Made by a program: the position numbers and the translations under genes
Source: CAVOKN01 sp963696505
Lineage (GTDB): Bacteria; Pseudomonadota; Gammaproteobacteria; Burkholderiales; Rhodocyclaceae
Reading direction: 5' to 3'
DNA length: 64,000 nt
NCBI GenBank assembly: GCA_963696505.1
Contig: CAVOKN010000017.1
Span: 77,199 to 141,198, forward strand
Shown here: in pieces, positions 45,168 through 53,542 of the stretch
Layout of the letters: each line of letters begins with the position of its first letter
How positions within the stretch are numbered: position 1 is the first letter of the stretch
The notes under the pieces: generated by a model
The model's database searches: none
Told to the model about the DNA's origin: nothing
The model's input: the letters and a program-made list of their open reading frames with translations, nothing else

Positions 45168-46547
45168 ATGACAGACATCTGGGCCGTCTGCCTCGGTCAG
45201 TTCGAGCAGGAGCTACCTTCCCAGCAGTACAACACCTGGATCAGACCCCTGCGTGCCGTTGCCCGCAACGGGCACGAACACCAGCTTCGTCTGCTAGCGC
45301 CGAACCGCTTCGTGCTTCAGTGGGTGCGCGAGCGCTATCTCCAGCGCATCGAGCAGTTGGCGCGTCAAAGCGAAGGCACCCCCATCACCGTGGTTCTCAG
45401 CCTGGCCGAAGCCGCTCCCGCCGCACCGCCCTCAACCCCTGCGCCCCCCGTTCGAGGGGCCGGAGGCGAGGAACGGCTGGCGCCCGTCGTTCCCGTACCG
45501 ACGCCGGCCAATGATTCCGGCTATGAGAAGACTCGCCTCAACGCGGCCTTCACGTTCGACACACTGGTCACCGGCCGCGCCAACGATCTGGCCCGCGCCG
45601 CCGCTCAGCAGGTCGCCCAAAATCCGGGCACCTCCTACAACCCACTGTTCGTCTATGGCGGTGTAGGCCTTGGCAAGACCCACCTGATACACGCGCTGGG
45701 CAACGAGGTCTATCGAAACAACCCGGAGCTGGTCATTCGCTACGTCCATGCCGAGGACTACTACGCCGACGTGGTTCGCGCCTACCAGCAGAAGGCCTTC
45801 GATGTATTCAAGCGCTACTACCGTTCCCTCGATCTGCTCCTCATCGACGATATCCAGTTCTTCAACAACAAGAACCGTACCCAGGAAGAGTTCTTCTACG
45901 CCTTCAACGCCCTGATCGAGGCGCGCAAGCAGATCGTCATCACCTGCGATACCTATCCAAAAGACATCCAGGGTCTGGAGGACCGGCTGATTTCCCGCTT
46001 CGACTGGGGCCTGACCGTAGCCATCGAACCACCGGAACTGGAGATGCGGGTCGCGATCCTGCGCAAGAAGGCACAGGCCGAACGCATCGACCTGTCCGAC
46101 GACGTCTCATTCCTCATCGCCAAGAACCTGCGCTCCAACGTGCGCGAACTGGAAGGAGCGCTAAAAAAAGTCCTGGCCTTCGCCCGCTTCCACGGCCGCG
46201 ACATTTCCCTTGAACTGGCCAAGGAAGCTCTGAAGGACCTGCTCGGCGCCCACAATCGCCAGATCTCGCTCGAGGGAATCCAGAAGACCGTCGCCGAGTA
46301 CTACAAGATTAAGGTCGCGGACATGTACTCCAAGAAGCGCACGCGGACCATTGCCCGCCCGCGCCAGATCGCCATGTGGCTCGCCAAGGAACTGACACCC
46401 TCGAGTTATCCGGCGATTGGCGAATCGTTCGGCGGCCGCGACCACACCACCGTGCTCCACGCCTGCCGTACCGTTTCCGAACTGCGGCTATCGGACCCGA
46501 CGCTGAACCACGACCTCCACGTTCTGACCCAGGTACTGAAGGGCTGA
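45168..46547 (+). CDS. dnaA: chromosomal replication initiator DnaA
   Basis: This AAA+ protein has 459 residues. Domain I starts MTDIWAVCLGQFEQELPSQQ, and domain II is a Pro/Ala linker at ~90-120. Domain III has the AAA+ Walker A FVYGGVGLGKTHLIHALGNE and Walker B LLLIDDIQFFNNK. The domain IV DNA-binding signature is SYPAIGESFGGRDHTTVLHA. It binds DnaA boxes and melts the origin. The start at 45168 is the conserved one; a frame from 45090 only adds unrelated residues. Confidence 0.97.
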   Translation: MTDIWAVCLGQFEQELPSQQYNTWIRPLRAVARNGHEHQLRLLAPNRFVLQWVRERYLQRIEQLARQSEGTPITVVLSLAEAAPAAPPSTPAPPVRGAGGEERLAPVVPVPTPANDSGYEKTRLNAAFTFDTLVTGRANDLARAAAQQVAQNPGTSYNPLFVYGGVGLGKTHLIHALGNEVYRNNPELVIRYVHAEDYYADVVRAYQQKAFDVFKRYYRSLDLLLIDDIQFFNNKNRTQEEFFYAFNALIEARKQIVITCDTYPKDIQGLEDRLISRFDWGLTVAIEPPELEMRVAILRKKAQAERIDLSDDVSFLIAKNLRSNVRELEGALKKVLAFARFHGRDISLELAKEALKDLLGAHNRQISLEGIQKTVAEYYKIKVADMYSKKRTRTIARPRQIAMWLAKELTPSSYPAIGESFGGRDHTTVLHACRTVSELRLSDPTLNHDLHVLTQVLKG

Positions 46548-46736
46548 GATCCGGGGGATGAAATGTGGACAAGTAAGAAATTCGCACCCTTGCCCGAATT
46601 CCTCAACAATTCGCCCACAGACTTCCCGGCCTTTCTCGACAGGGATATCAACGCTGTAAGTCCCTTCTAGAAATGACTTTTTCCCACTTATCCCCAGTTT
46701 AGCCCTCTACTACATCTTTATTGGAGATGTAATTAA
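46548..46736. other. dnaA-dnaN spacer with DnaA-box-like sequences
   Basis: TGTGGACAA (46564-46572) and TTATCCCCA (46688-46696) each differ from the DnaA box consensus by one base. The segment 46660-46735 is AT-rich for this genome. It carries the dnaN promoter and may be part of the origin. Confidence 0.5.
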
Positions 46737-47840
46737 ATGCTTTTATACAAAAGCACACGCGACAGCCTGCTCGTTCCCCTGCAGGCAGTCAGCGGCATCG
46801 TCGAGAAGCGTCATACGCTGCCGATCCTGTCCAACGTGCTGATCGAGCGTAGTGCGGCGCAACTCACGCTGCTTGCCACCGACGTCGAGATCCAGATCCG
46901 CACCAGCATCGCAGTGGCCGATGGTGAAGACGCTGCCGTCACGGTGGCAGCCCGCAAGCTGCTCGACATCCTTCGGGCGCTGCCGGAAACCTCCGAAGTG
47001 AGCCTGATGCTCGACGACAAGCGCCTCCAGGTGCGCGCCGGTAAGAGCCGCTTCAACCTTCAGACGCTGCCGGCGGCGGACTACCCGCGCATGGCCCTGA
47101 GCACTGACCAGCCGCTCGCGCTGAGCCTGGAACAGGGCCAGCTCAAGCGCCTTCTTGCGCTGGTGCAATACGCCATGGCGCAGCAGGACATCCGCTACTA
47201 CCTCAACGGCCTGCTGCTGGTGGTGGCCGGCGCGGAACTCATCCTTGTCGCGACCGATGGCCATCGGCTCGCCCTGGCCAGCGCAGAGATCGGCGGCAAC
47301 CACCCTAGAACCGAACTGATTCTGCCGCGCAAGACCGTCATAGAACTCGCCCGCCTGATGGGCGACGGCAGCGATCCGATCGAAGTGCGCATCGGCGGCA
47401 ACCAGGCACTGTTCCGCTTCGGCGCCGTCGAACTTGTCTCCAAGTTGATCGACGGCAAGTTCCCCGACTTCGAACGCGTGATCCCTCAGGCCCACAACAA
47501 ACATCTCAGCCTTGGCCGGCTCGCGCTGTTGCACTCGCTGCAGCGGGCGGCGATCCTGACCAACGAGAAGTTCCGCGGCGTGAGGGTGGTGCTGGGCGAG
47601 GGCAGCCTCAGGATCATCAGCACCAACGCCGAGCAGGAGGAAGCGCAGGAAGAACTCGAAATCGACTACGCGGGAGAGGCGCTGGACGTCGGCTTCAACG
47701 TGAACTACTTGCTCGACGTGCTCAACAACGTGAACGTCGAGACCATCGAGTGCCACCTGAGCGATCCCAATTCCAGTGCCCTGATCACCCTGCCCGGCAA
47801 TGCCCGCTTCAAGTACGTCGTCATGCCGATGCGCATCTGA
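46737..47840 (+). CDS. dnaN: DNA polymerase III sliding clamp, beta subunit
   Basis: The clamp subunit has 367 residues in three repeats: LQAVSGIVEKRHTLPILSNV at the N-terminus, FNLQTLPAADYPRM, DIRYYLNGLLLVVAGAELIL, RAAILTNEKFRGVRVVLGEG, and the C-terminal MPMRI tail that contacts clamp-binding motifs. The dimer encircles DNA for Pol III. Confidence 0.97.
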   Translation: MLLYKSTRDSLLVPLQAVSGIVEKRHTLPILSNVLIERSAAQLTLLATDVEIQIRTSIAVADGEDAAVTVAARKLLDILRALPETSEVSLMLDDKRLQVRAGKSRFNLQTLPAADYPRMALSTDQPLALSLEQGQLKRLLALVQYAMAQQDIRYYLNGLLLVVAGAELILVATDGHRLALASAEIGGNHPRTELILPRKTVIELARLMGDGSDPIEVRIGGNQALFRFGAVELVSKLIDGKFPDFERVIPQAHNKHLSLGRLALLHSLQRAAILTNEKFRGVRVVLGEGSLRIISTNAEQEEAQEELEIDYAGEALDVGFNVNYLLDVLNNVNVETIECHLSDPNSSALITLPGNARFKYVVMPMRI

Positions 47841-47871
47841 CGCCGTGCCCTAACGACCCTGACCGATACCG

Positions 47872-50334
47872 ATGAGCGAAAACCCCCCCCAGCCCCACGC
47901 CAACGGCGGCTACGACGAGTCCTCGATCCAGCAGCTCGAAGGCCTGGAAGCGGTGCGCAAGCGTCCGGGCATGTACATCGGCGACACCTCCGACGGCACC
48001 GGCCTGCACCACATGGTGTTCGAGGCGGTGGACAATGCCATCGACGAGGCGCTGGCCGGCTGGTGCGACGAGATCGTCGTCACCATCCATACCGACAACT
48101 CGATCTCGGTCACCGACAACGGTCGCGGCATTCCCACCGGCATCAAGTTCGACGACAAGCACGACCCCAAGCGCTCCGCCGCCGAGATCGTGATGTGCGT
48201 GCTCCATGCCGGCGGCAAATTCAACCAGAATTCCTACAAGGTTTCGGGCGGCCTGCACGGCGTCGGCGTTTCCTGCGTCAACGCCCTGTCCCAGTGGTTG
48301 CGCCTGACCATCCGTCGCGACGGGAAGAAGCACTTCATGGAGTTCCACCGCGGCGCACCCATCGACCGGGTGATCGAAGTCGTGGACGGCGTCGAAGTCA
48401 GCCCGCTGCGCACCCTTGGCCCGACACAGAACCGCGGCACCGAAGTGCACTTCCTCGCCGACGACCAGATTTTCGAGAACATCGAATACCACTACGAGAT
48501 CGTTGCCAAGCGCCTGCGCGAGCTTTCCTTCCTCAACAACGGCGTGCGCATAAAGCTGGTGGACCAGCTCCATGCCAAGGAAGAGGACTTCGCCTTCGCC
48601 GGCGGCGTGCGCGGCTTCGTCGAGTACGTCAACCGCTCCAAGACGGCGCTCCACCCCACGGTGTTCCACGCCACCGGCGAATCAGGCCTCATCGCCGTCG
48701 AGGTGGCAATGCAGTGGAACGACTCCTACGCCGAACAAGTGCTGTGCTTCACCAACAACATTCCCCAGTCCGACGGCGGCACCCACCTCACGGGTCTGCG
48801 CGCCGCCATGACGCGGGTGATCAACAAGTACATCGACGAGAACGAGATCGCCAAGAAGGCCAAGGTGGAGATTGCCGGCGATGACATGCGCGAGGGCCTC
48901 GCCTGTGTGCTGTCGGTAAAGATGCCCGACCCCAAGTTCGCCTCGCAGACCAAGATGAAGCTTGTGTCCTCCGAGGCACGTCCGGCGGTGGAGGACGTCG
49001 TCAGTGAAAAACTATGGGACTTCCTGCTGGAACGTCCGGCCGAGGCGCGCATCATCACCGGCAAGATCGTGGACGCCGCCCGCGCCCGCGAAGCCGCGCG
49101 CAAGGCGCGCGAGATGACGCGGCGCAAGAGCGTGCTCGACGGCGTCGGACTTCCCGGCAAGCTCGCCGACTGCCAGGAGAAGGATCCCGCCCTGTGCGAA
49201 ATCTACCTCGTCGAGGGCGATTCCGCCGGCGGCTCCGCCAAGCAGGGCCGCGACCGCAAGTTTCAGGCGATCCTGCCCCTCAAAGGCAAGATCCTCAACG
49301 TCGAGAAGGCGCGCTTCGACAAGCTGATCTCGTCGCAGGAGATTCTCACCCTCATCACGGCGCTCGGCACCGGCATCGGCAGCGAGGAATTCAAGCCCGA
49401 GAAGCTGCGCTACCACCGCATTATCATAATGACTGATGCGGATGTTGACGGCGCCCACATCCGCACCCTGCTGCTCACCTTCTTCTACCGCCAGATGCGC
49501 GAGCTGGTGGAGCGCGGCCACATCTACATCGCCCAGCCGCCGCTGTACAAGATCAAGCACGGCAAGACCGAGCGCTACATCAAGGACGACCACGAGCTCA
49601 ACCAGTACTTGCTTCGCCTGGCGCAGGAAGGCGCAGAGCTCACGCCGCGGGAAGGCGCCGATCCGATCCGCGGCGAAGCCCTGGACGAGCTTGCCCGCGC
49701 CTATCTCCTCGCCGAAGCAGTGATCCGCCGGCTTGCCGACTACATCGACACGGAAGTACTCCTTGCCGTGCTCGCCCACAACATCGCCCTGCAGCTCGAG
49801 GACGAAGCCGCGGCCCACGCCTCTACACGGCGACTCGTCGAGCAGATTCCCGACAACATCCGAGTCGAACCCCGCTTCGACGACAAGACCGAGCGCTGGC
49901 AACTGCGTATCGAGAAAGTGCGCCACGGAAACCTGCGAGTCGGCTACATCGACGAGGAATTTGTCCTCTCCGGCGACTTTCAGCAGATCCACCGCGCCAG
50001 CGAGCTGATTTCCGGCCTCATAGGCCCCGGCGCCGTCATCCGCCGAGGCGAGAAGTCGCTCGCCGTGGCGAGCTTCTCTGACGCCATGACCTGGCTGCTG
50101 GCGGAAGTCGAACGCAACCTCGCCAAGCAGCGCTACAAGGGCCTGGGCGAGATGAACCCGGAGCAACTCTGGGAGACCACCATGGACCCCACGACCCGGC
50201 GCCTGCTCAAGGTCCAGATCGACGACGCCATCACTGCCGACGAGATCTTTACCACCCTGATGGGCGACGACGTCGAGCCGCGGCGCAACTTCATCGAAGA
50301 GAATGCGCTGACCGCGCGGAATATCGACGTTTAA
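47872..50334 (+). CDS. gyrB: DNA gyrase subunit B
   Basis: The subunit has 820 residues. The GHKL ATPase shows EAVRKRPGMYIGDTSDGTGL, VTDNGRGIPTGIK and KVSGGLHGVGVSCVNALS. The TOPRIM domain has EIYLVEGDSAGGSAKQGRDR and MTDADVDGAHIRTLLLTFFY, and the C-terminal end RRNFIEENALTARNIDV is invariant. The ~165-residue insert in the C-terminal part is usual for gram-negative GyrB. It is the last gene of the dnaA-dnaN-gyrB run. Confidence 0.97.
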   Translation: MSENPPQPHANGGYDESSIQQLEGLEAVRKRPGMYIGDTSDGTGLHHMVFEAVDNAIDEALAGWCDEIVVTIHTDNSISVTDNGRGIPTGIKFDDKHDPKRSAAEIVMCVLHAGGKFNQNSYKVSGGLHGVGVSCVNALSQWLRLTIRRDGKKHFMEFHRGAPIDRVIEVVDGVEVSPLRTLGPTQNRGTEVHFLADDQIFENIEYHYEIVAKRLRELSFLNNGVRIKLVDQLHAKEEDFAFAGGVRGFVEYVNRSKTALHPTVFHATGESGLIAVEVAMQWNDSYAEQVLCFTNNIPQSDGGTHLTGLRAAMTRVINKYIDENEIAKKAKVEIAGDDMREGLACVLSVKMPDPKFASQTKMKLVSSEARPAVEDVVSEKLWDFLLERPAEARIITGKIVDAARAREAARKAREMTRRKSVLDGVGLPGKLADCQEKDPALCEIYLVEGDSAGGSAKQGRDRKFQAILPLKGKILNVEKARFDKLISSQEILTLITALGTGIGSEEFKPEKLRYHRIIIMTDADVDGAHIRTLLLTFFYRQMRELVERGHIYIAQPPLYKIKHGKTERYIKDDHELNQYLLRLAQEGAELTPREGADPIRGEALDELARAYLLAEAVIRRLADYIDTEVLLAVLAHNIALQLEDEAAAHASTRRLVEQIPDNIRVEPRFDDKTERWQLRIEKVRHGNLRVGYIDEEFVLSGDFQQIHRASELISGLIGPGAVIRRGEKSLAVASFSDAMTWLLAEVERNLAKQRYKGLGEMNPEQLWETTMDPTTRRLLKVQIDDAITADEIFTTLMGDDVEPRRNFIEENALTARNIDV

Positions 50335-50735
50335 AACGCGGTCGTCGTCAGTTTCTTTGGAAAGTCAGCCCCAGCGGTACGGCATGGGATCGGCAACGGA
50401 CTTGTTGCACATATCGCTCCAATTCAGTTTGACCACGGACCCTTTGATACTTTGACGCGACACTTTGACTCGATTTCGCTGCCGCCCAGGGTGATCACCG
50501 GAACCGCCCCGCGGCATCTGGCGGGCAAGGTCGCCACGTATTTCGGCGGGCCCTCCCGGATCATCTACGAGGAAGCCGTGTTCGTCGAAGAGGGTACCGA
50601 CCAGTAGAAGCGCGCCAACCCAACACCTTGCGGGACGTCCAGCCGGTGGAAAGGCTGGCGCGGCGGGTTTTTCGGCGCAGCGAGAACAACGAGCTATATT
50701 TTTTGTAGGTCATAGCCAATAATCCATCCAAATCT
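50335..50735. other. gyrB-distal spacer with a possible gene remnant
   Basis: This 401-bp stretch carries a copy of AAGTCAGCC at 50362. An open frame in phase with gyrB continues after its stop to a TAG at 50605. Its last ~45 codons look protein-like (FDSISLPPRVITGTAPRHLA, GKVATYFGGPSRIIYEEAVF) but no start or family is recognised. It may be the 3' end of a gene deleted when the neighbouring accessory patch formed. Confidence 0.35.
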
Positions 50736-51047
50736 GTGGTCAAAATGACCAAGCACGAGCTCTACCAGCACCTGCGCAGGATTGCCATGGACGGCGAACG
50801 GATCGTGCTGACGCGGCATACCCGATGGGAACGGATGAAGCCGCGCAGCATCAGTATGGACATGATTGCCCAAGTGCTGCAGTACGGCACCATGCCCCGC
50901 GCGCCGAAGCCGGGCAAGTACGAGAACGAGATAAAGTGCCGATTCGAGCGGCGCGACAAGGACCGCCGACGCATCGGCGTGGAGGTTGCAGTAGCGGACT
51001 CCGAGCCCGATCTCATTGTTATTACTGTCATTCGTTATTCTGACTGA
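50736..51047 (+). CDS. DUF4258 protein, probable toxin of a toxin-antitoxin-chaperone-like operon
   Basis: The protein has 103 residues from GTG (100 from the ATG at 50745). IVLTRHTRWERMKPRSISMD followed by a middle strand (KCRFERRDKDRRRIGVEVAV) and the final strand DLIVITVIRYSD match the DUF4258 pattern, a small RelE/ParE-like fold in which the histidine-arginine pair of the first helix is conserved. It is followed after eight bases by an MqsA/HigA-like HTH gene and then by a SecB-like gene. Toxin function is an inference from this order. No Shine-Dalgarno is visible at either start, so it may be leaderless or poorly translated. Confidence 0.65.
   Translation: MVKMTKHELYQHLRRIAMDGERIVLTRHTRWERMKPRSISMDMIAQVLQYGTMPRAPKPGKYENEIKCRFERRDKDRRRIGVEVAVADSEPDLIVITVIRYSD
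50737..50751. promoter_or_regulatory. palindrome over the start of the DUF4258 gene
   Basis: TGGTCAAAATGACCA is a perfect 6-3-6 inverted repeat. It covers the candidate GTG (50736) and ATG (50745) starts of the DUF4258 gene. Antitoxin HTH proteins often repress their operon through such a site; no other good dyad was seen in the 60 bases upstream. Confidence 0.45.
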
Positions 51048-51055
51048 TACCTGCC

Positions 51056-51725
51056 ATGTTCGAGTTCATTGACGCTGGCCTCACGGGGGTCTTTCTGAGG
51101 AATGGCTACAAGACCGACCGTCCAGACCCGATATGGCGAGGGCCACAGCTTTTTCGACCTCCATACCCTGACGCAGCAGATCTGCGTCGCCCTGGCGCTG
51201 CGCCCGGGGCGGCTGCGCGGCGTGGAGTTCCGCTACATCCGGCACGCCATGGAACTGACCCAGGCGCAGATAGCGCAGCAGTTCGGCCGAACCGAGCAGA
51301 CGGTCGCCAACTGGGAAAAGCGCAACCAGGTACCGCTGGAGGCGGGCCTGTTGCTCAAACAGAACTGCCTGCGCAAGTTCGGCCAGATCCAGGCAATCGG
51401 CTCGGTTCTAGACCAGCAGGGTAAGAACGCGTTCGGCGATGCCCGGATCGTCATGGAACACGATCCGGCCACGCACCGGTGGCGCTCGAACTTTCATCCC
51501 GAACCGGGCAGCGCCCAGGGCGAAGAGCGGCTATATACCATCGTTTCGGCTGCACGCCAGGTGCCCATCCTGACCATCCACACCGTAGCCGGGCGAATCC
51601 TGGACCCCGCCGAGGCGGCCGCGTTCGAGCGGGCGGCATCCGTCGGCATCGCCCCCAGCCTGTACTCGCAACTCCCAATGGATCTGCTGGTGGGGCGACA
51701 CGGCAACCGCGTCGGGAGGGCGTAG
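51056..51725 (+). pseudogene. MqsA/HigA-type HTH antitoxin-like protein, one-base frame break
   Basis: The first 19-20 codons (MFEFIDAGLTGVFLRNGYK) are in one frame and the rest, from RPTVQTRYGEGHSFFD, in another, with a shift near 51110. Joined, they give a protein of about 222 residues with the family layout GLxxVxLxNGY, LTQQICVALALRPGRLRGVE, FRYIRHAMELTQAQIAQQFG and RTEQTVANWEKRNQVP (an XRE helix-turn-helix). The N-terminal zinc-binding cysteines of MqsA are absent. About 110 residues follow the HTH (FGDARIVMEHDPATHRWRSN, YTIVSAARQVPILTIHTVAG), far more than in classical MqsA; in known toxin-antitoxin-chaperone systems a C-terminal antitoxin extension is what the chaperone binds. An internal ATG at 51102 opens the second frame but has a poorly placed ribosome site. 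Confidence 0.65.
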
Positions 51726-51728
51726 CGC

Positions 51729-52227
51729 ATGGAACGAAAACTGCCCGTCGTCCTGGAGGGGCATTTCTTCACCCGCGCTTGCGTCGCAGTGAATCCGAAG
51801 TTCGAGCCCTCCGACAGCACGCTGGTGGACGCGCCGATCGATTCCCGGCTGGACCTAATGCCCTTGCCCGACAACGAGCGGCGATTTCAAGCTCAGTTGG
51901 CAGTGCGCCTGGACGCGGGCGAAGACCGTACCCTGCCCCTACTCGGTGGACGTCGTGTGCGTGTGCAACGTGGCGGTGGATGAGGGGATCCCGGACCACA
52001 ATTGCAGGGCGCTGGCGGGCTACTTCTCCCACACGATCATGTACCCGGCGATCCGCGAACTGGTGCTCACACTGACGGCGCGCCAGAGCTGGGGACCGTT
52101 CTCGATCGACCTGGCGGCCATCGCGCCGCCGCCTCAGGCCAAGGCGCCCGCCGCCGAAGCGGCCCAAAAAGCGCCAAAGCGCCGCCGAATCAAGATCAGA
52201 AATCCGGTGCCTGAACAGTCTGACTAG
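51729..52227 (+). pseudogene. SecB-like chaperone of the operon, one-base frame break
   Basis: The gene starts three bases after the antitoxin stop. The N-terminal ~68 residues (LPVVLEGHFFTRACVAVNPK, STLVDAPIDSRLDLMPLPDN, ERRFQAQLAVRLDAGEDRT) and the C-terminal ~95 residues (PYSVDVVCVCNVAVDEGI, LAGYFSHTIMYPAIRELVLT, LTARQSWGPFSIDLAAI) are in two frames with a shift near 51930. Joined, it has the SecB order: a beta sheet of long strands, then a helix with YxxxIxxPxxREL, which lines up with the LGAYCPNILFPYARECI region of E. coli SecB, and a Pro/Ala/Lys tail. Solitary SecB-like genes in third place behind a toxin and an HTH antitoxin are the mark of toxin-antitoxin-chaperone systems. The SecB assignment rests on pattern, not on an alignment run. 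Confidence 0.6.
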
Positions 52228-52420
52228 CCCAACTTAGCGGCTTCGGCCGTTTGAGAAGCGTAAGTCATTGATTTGCAGAGACGGCATCCCGGAGGGCTGC
52301 ACTACACGGGGGTGGCGGCCGGGGCACGTGCGGCGGTGATCTTGGGACCACACTGAAAGGCTCGAATTTGCTGGGCAAGGCCGGTGACTCGCCCGGCCGC
52401 AGCACCCCCTCCGCGCTGGC

Positions 52421-52840
52421 TCATTGCGGACCCGGATCGGGGCTGGTCAGCCAGTTCTCGGTGAGCACGCCCGGATATCTGGCGAAGTCCTTCACGTTGT
52501 TGGTCACCACGGTCACACGAAGCGACACCGCATGGGCGGCAATCAGCTTGTCGAGGTGATCCTTCCTGATGTCGCGGGTGGCCATCCTGATGGGGCCGTA
52601 CGCAACGCCGGCCGCCGCATCGAAATCGACCACCGGAATGTCTTCGACCAATGCAGCCAGGTGGGCGCGTTCGAGCTCCGGATCGGCCGAAGCGGCCACG
52701 CCGTATTCCAGCTCGGCGTAGGTGATTGTCGACATCACGACATCGCCTACGTAGTACTGCGCAAAGCGCCGAGCGACCTCCTGCGGTTGATTCTTCATCA
52801 GGTAGATGCACATGTTCGTATCGAGCATGTAGCGCGGCAT
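52421..52840 (-). CDS. vapC: VapC-type PIN-domain ribonuclease toxin
   Basis: The protein has 139 residues. Acidic PIN residues are visible in YMLDTNMCIYLMK (Asp ~7), STITYAELEYGVAAS (Glu ~43), KDHLDKLIAAHA (Asp ~95) and VVTNNVKDFARYPGV (the final Asp). VapC toxins cut tRNA or rRNA. The ATG shares its A with the vapB stop (TAATG), the usual coupling. Confidence 0.92.
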   Translation of the reverse strand: MPRYMLDTNMCIYLMKNQPQEVARRFAQYYVGDVVMSTITYAELEYGVAASADPELERAHLAALVEDIPVVDFDAAAGVAYGPIRMATRDIRKDHLDKLIAAHAVSLRVTVVTNNVKDFARYPGVLTENWLTSPDPGPQ

Positions 52841-53079
52841 TACAGCGCATCCCTCTCCGCTTGCTCTTGGTCGCCCCGACCTTCCGCCATGAAGCGCGCG
52901 GAAAACCGGGCGAACTTGGCCAGCACGCCGGAGAGCGATCGGCGAGCCGGGCGAATGCGAAGTTCATCCCCGACTCGCTCGATCTCGAGATCCATGTCCG
53001 TGCGCTCATAGGCCAGGTCAGCCGGAATGCGCACTGCCTGCGAATTGCCGTTCTTGAAGGCGCGGGTGGTGGTTGGCAT
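52840..53079 (-). CDS. vapB: VapB-type antitoxin (AbrB/SpoVT fold)
   Basis: The antitoxin has 79 residues. The swapped-hairpin DNA-binding part is TTRAFKNGNSQAVRIPADLA, and the C-terminal tail (SLSGVLAKFARFSARFMAEG) is the toxin-binding helix. The start MPTTTRAF at 53079 is used. It neutralises VapC encoded immediately downstream and probably represses the pair. Confidence 0.9.
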   Translation of the reverse strand: MPTTTRAFKNGNSQAVRIPADLAYERTDMDLEIERVGDELRIRPARRSLSGVLAKFARFSARFMAEGRGDQEQAERDAL

Positions 53080-53308
53080 TGGAGACTCCATCAATGGATG
53101 TACCGCGTATGTACTCTAGTCCATCGTGCCACAGAAGTGAATACAAGGAAAAGGGACCGGCGGGACACAGGTATAGGACGGGTAAAGCGGCCGTGTTCGA
53201 ATTGTTTCCGAGAAAGTCAGTCGCCGCGGGACGGCGTGGGCCCCGGATGGTGAATCGCCTCGTCGGTGCCGGAATACGGGTTCACCCGAACCGCGGTAGC
53301 CGCAGGGT

Positions 53309-53356
53309 GCGCAGTGCGCACCGCTCGTGCGTTGCATGGGTGCGCACGGCGCACCC
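53309..53356. repeat. pair of REP-like palindromes
   Basis: GGTGCGCAGTGCGCACC and GGGTGCGCACGGCGCACCC are two perfect palindromes about 15 bp apart in the 463-bp gap between vapB and the AOR gene. On the minus strand the second reads TAGGGTGCGCCGTGCGCACC, a variant of the family at 17186, 25241 and 56909. Apart from an AAGTCAGTC copy at 53214, nothing else was recognised in 53080-53542. Confidence 0.55.
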
Positions 53357-53542
53357 TAAGCGGCAAAGCAGACATACCACCTCCGCGCCGGCGCCATGCG
53401 AGCCCTGGTCGCCATCGTTTCCAGTGGAGTAAGCGCATAGCCGCAAAACCACGTACCCGGTTCCGGGCAGCGGTCGCCGCTTCGCGCGGACTGACTCCGC
53501 ACGGAGGCGCCGATCCGCGATCGCCCCGGCCCCGCCGCCGCC

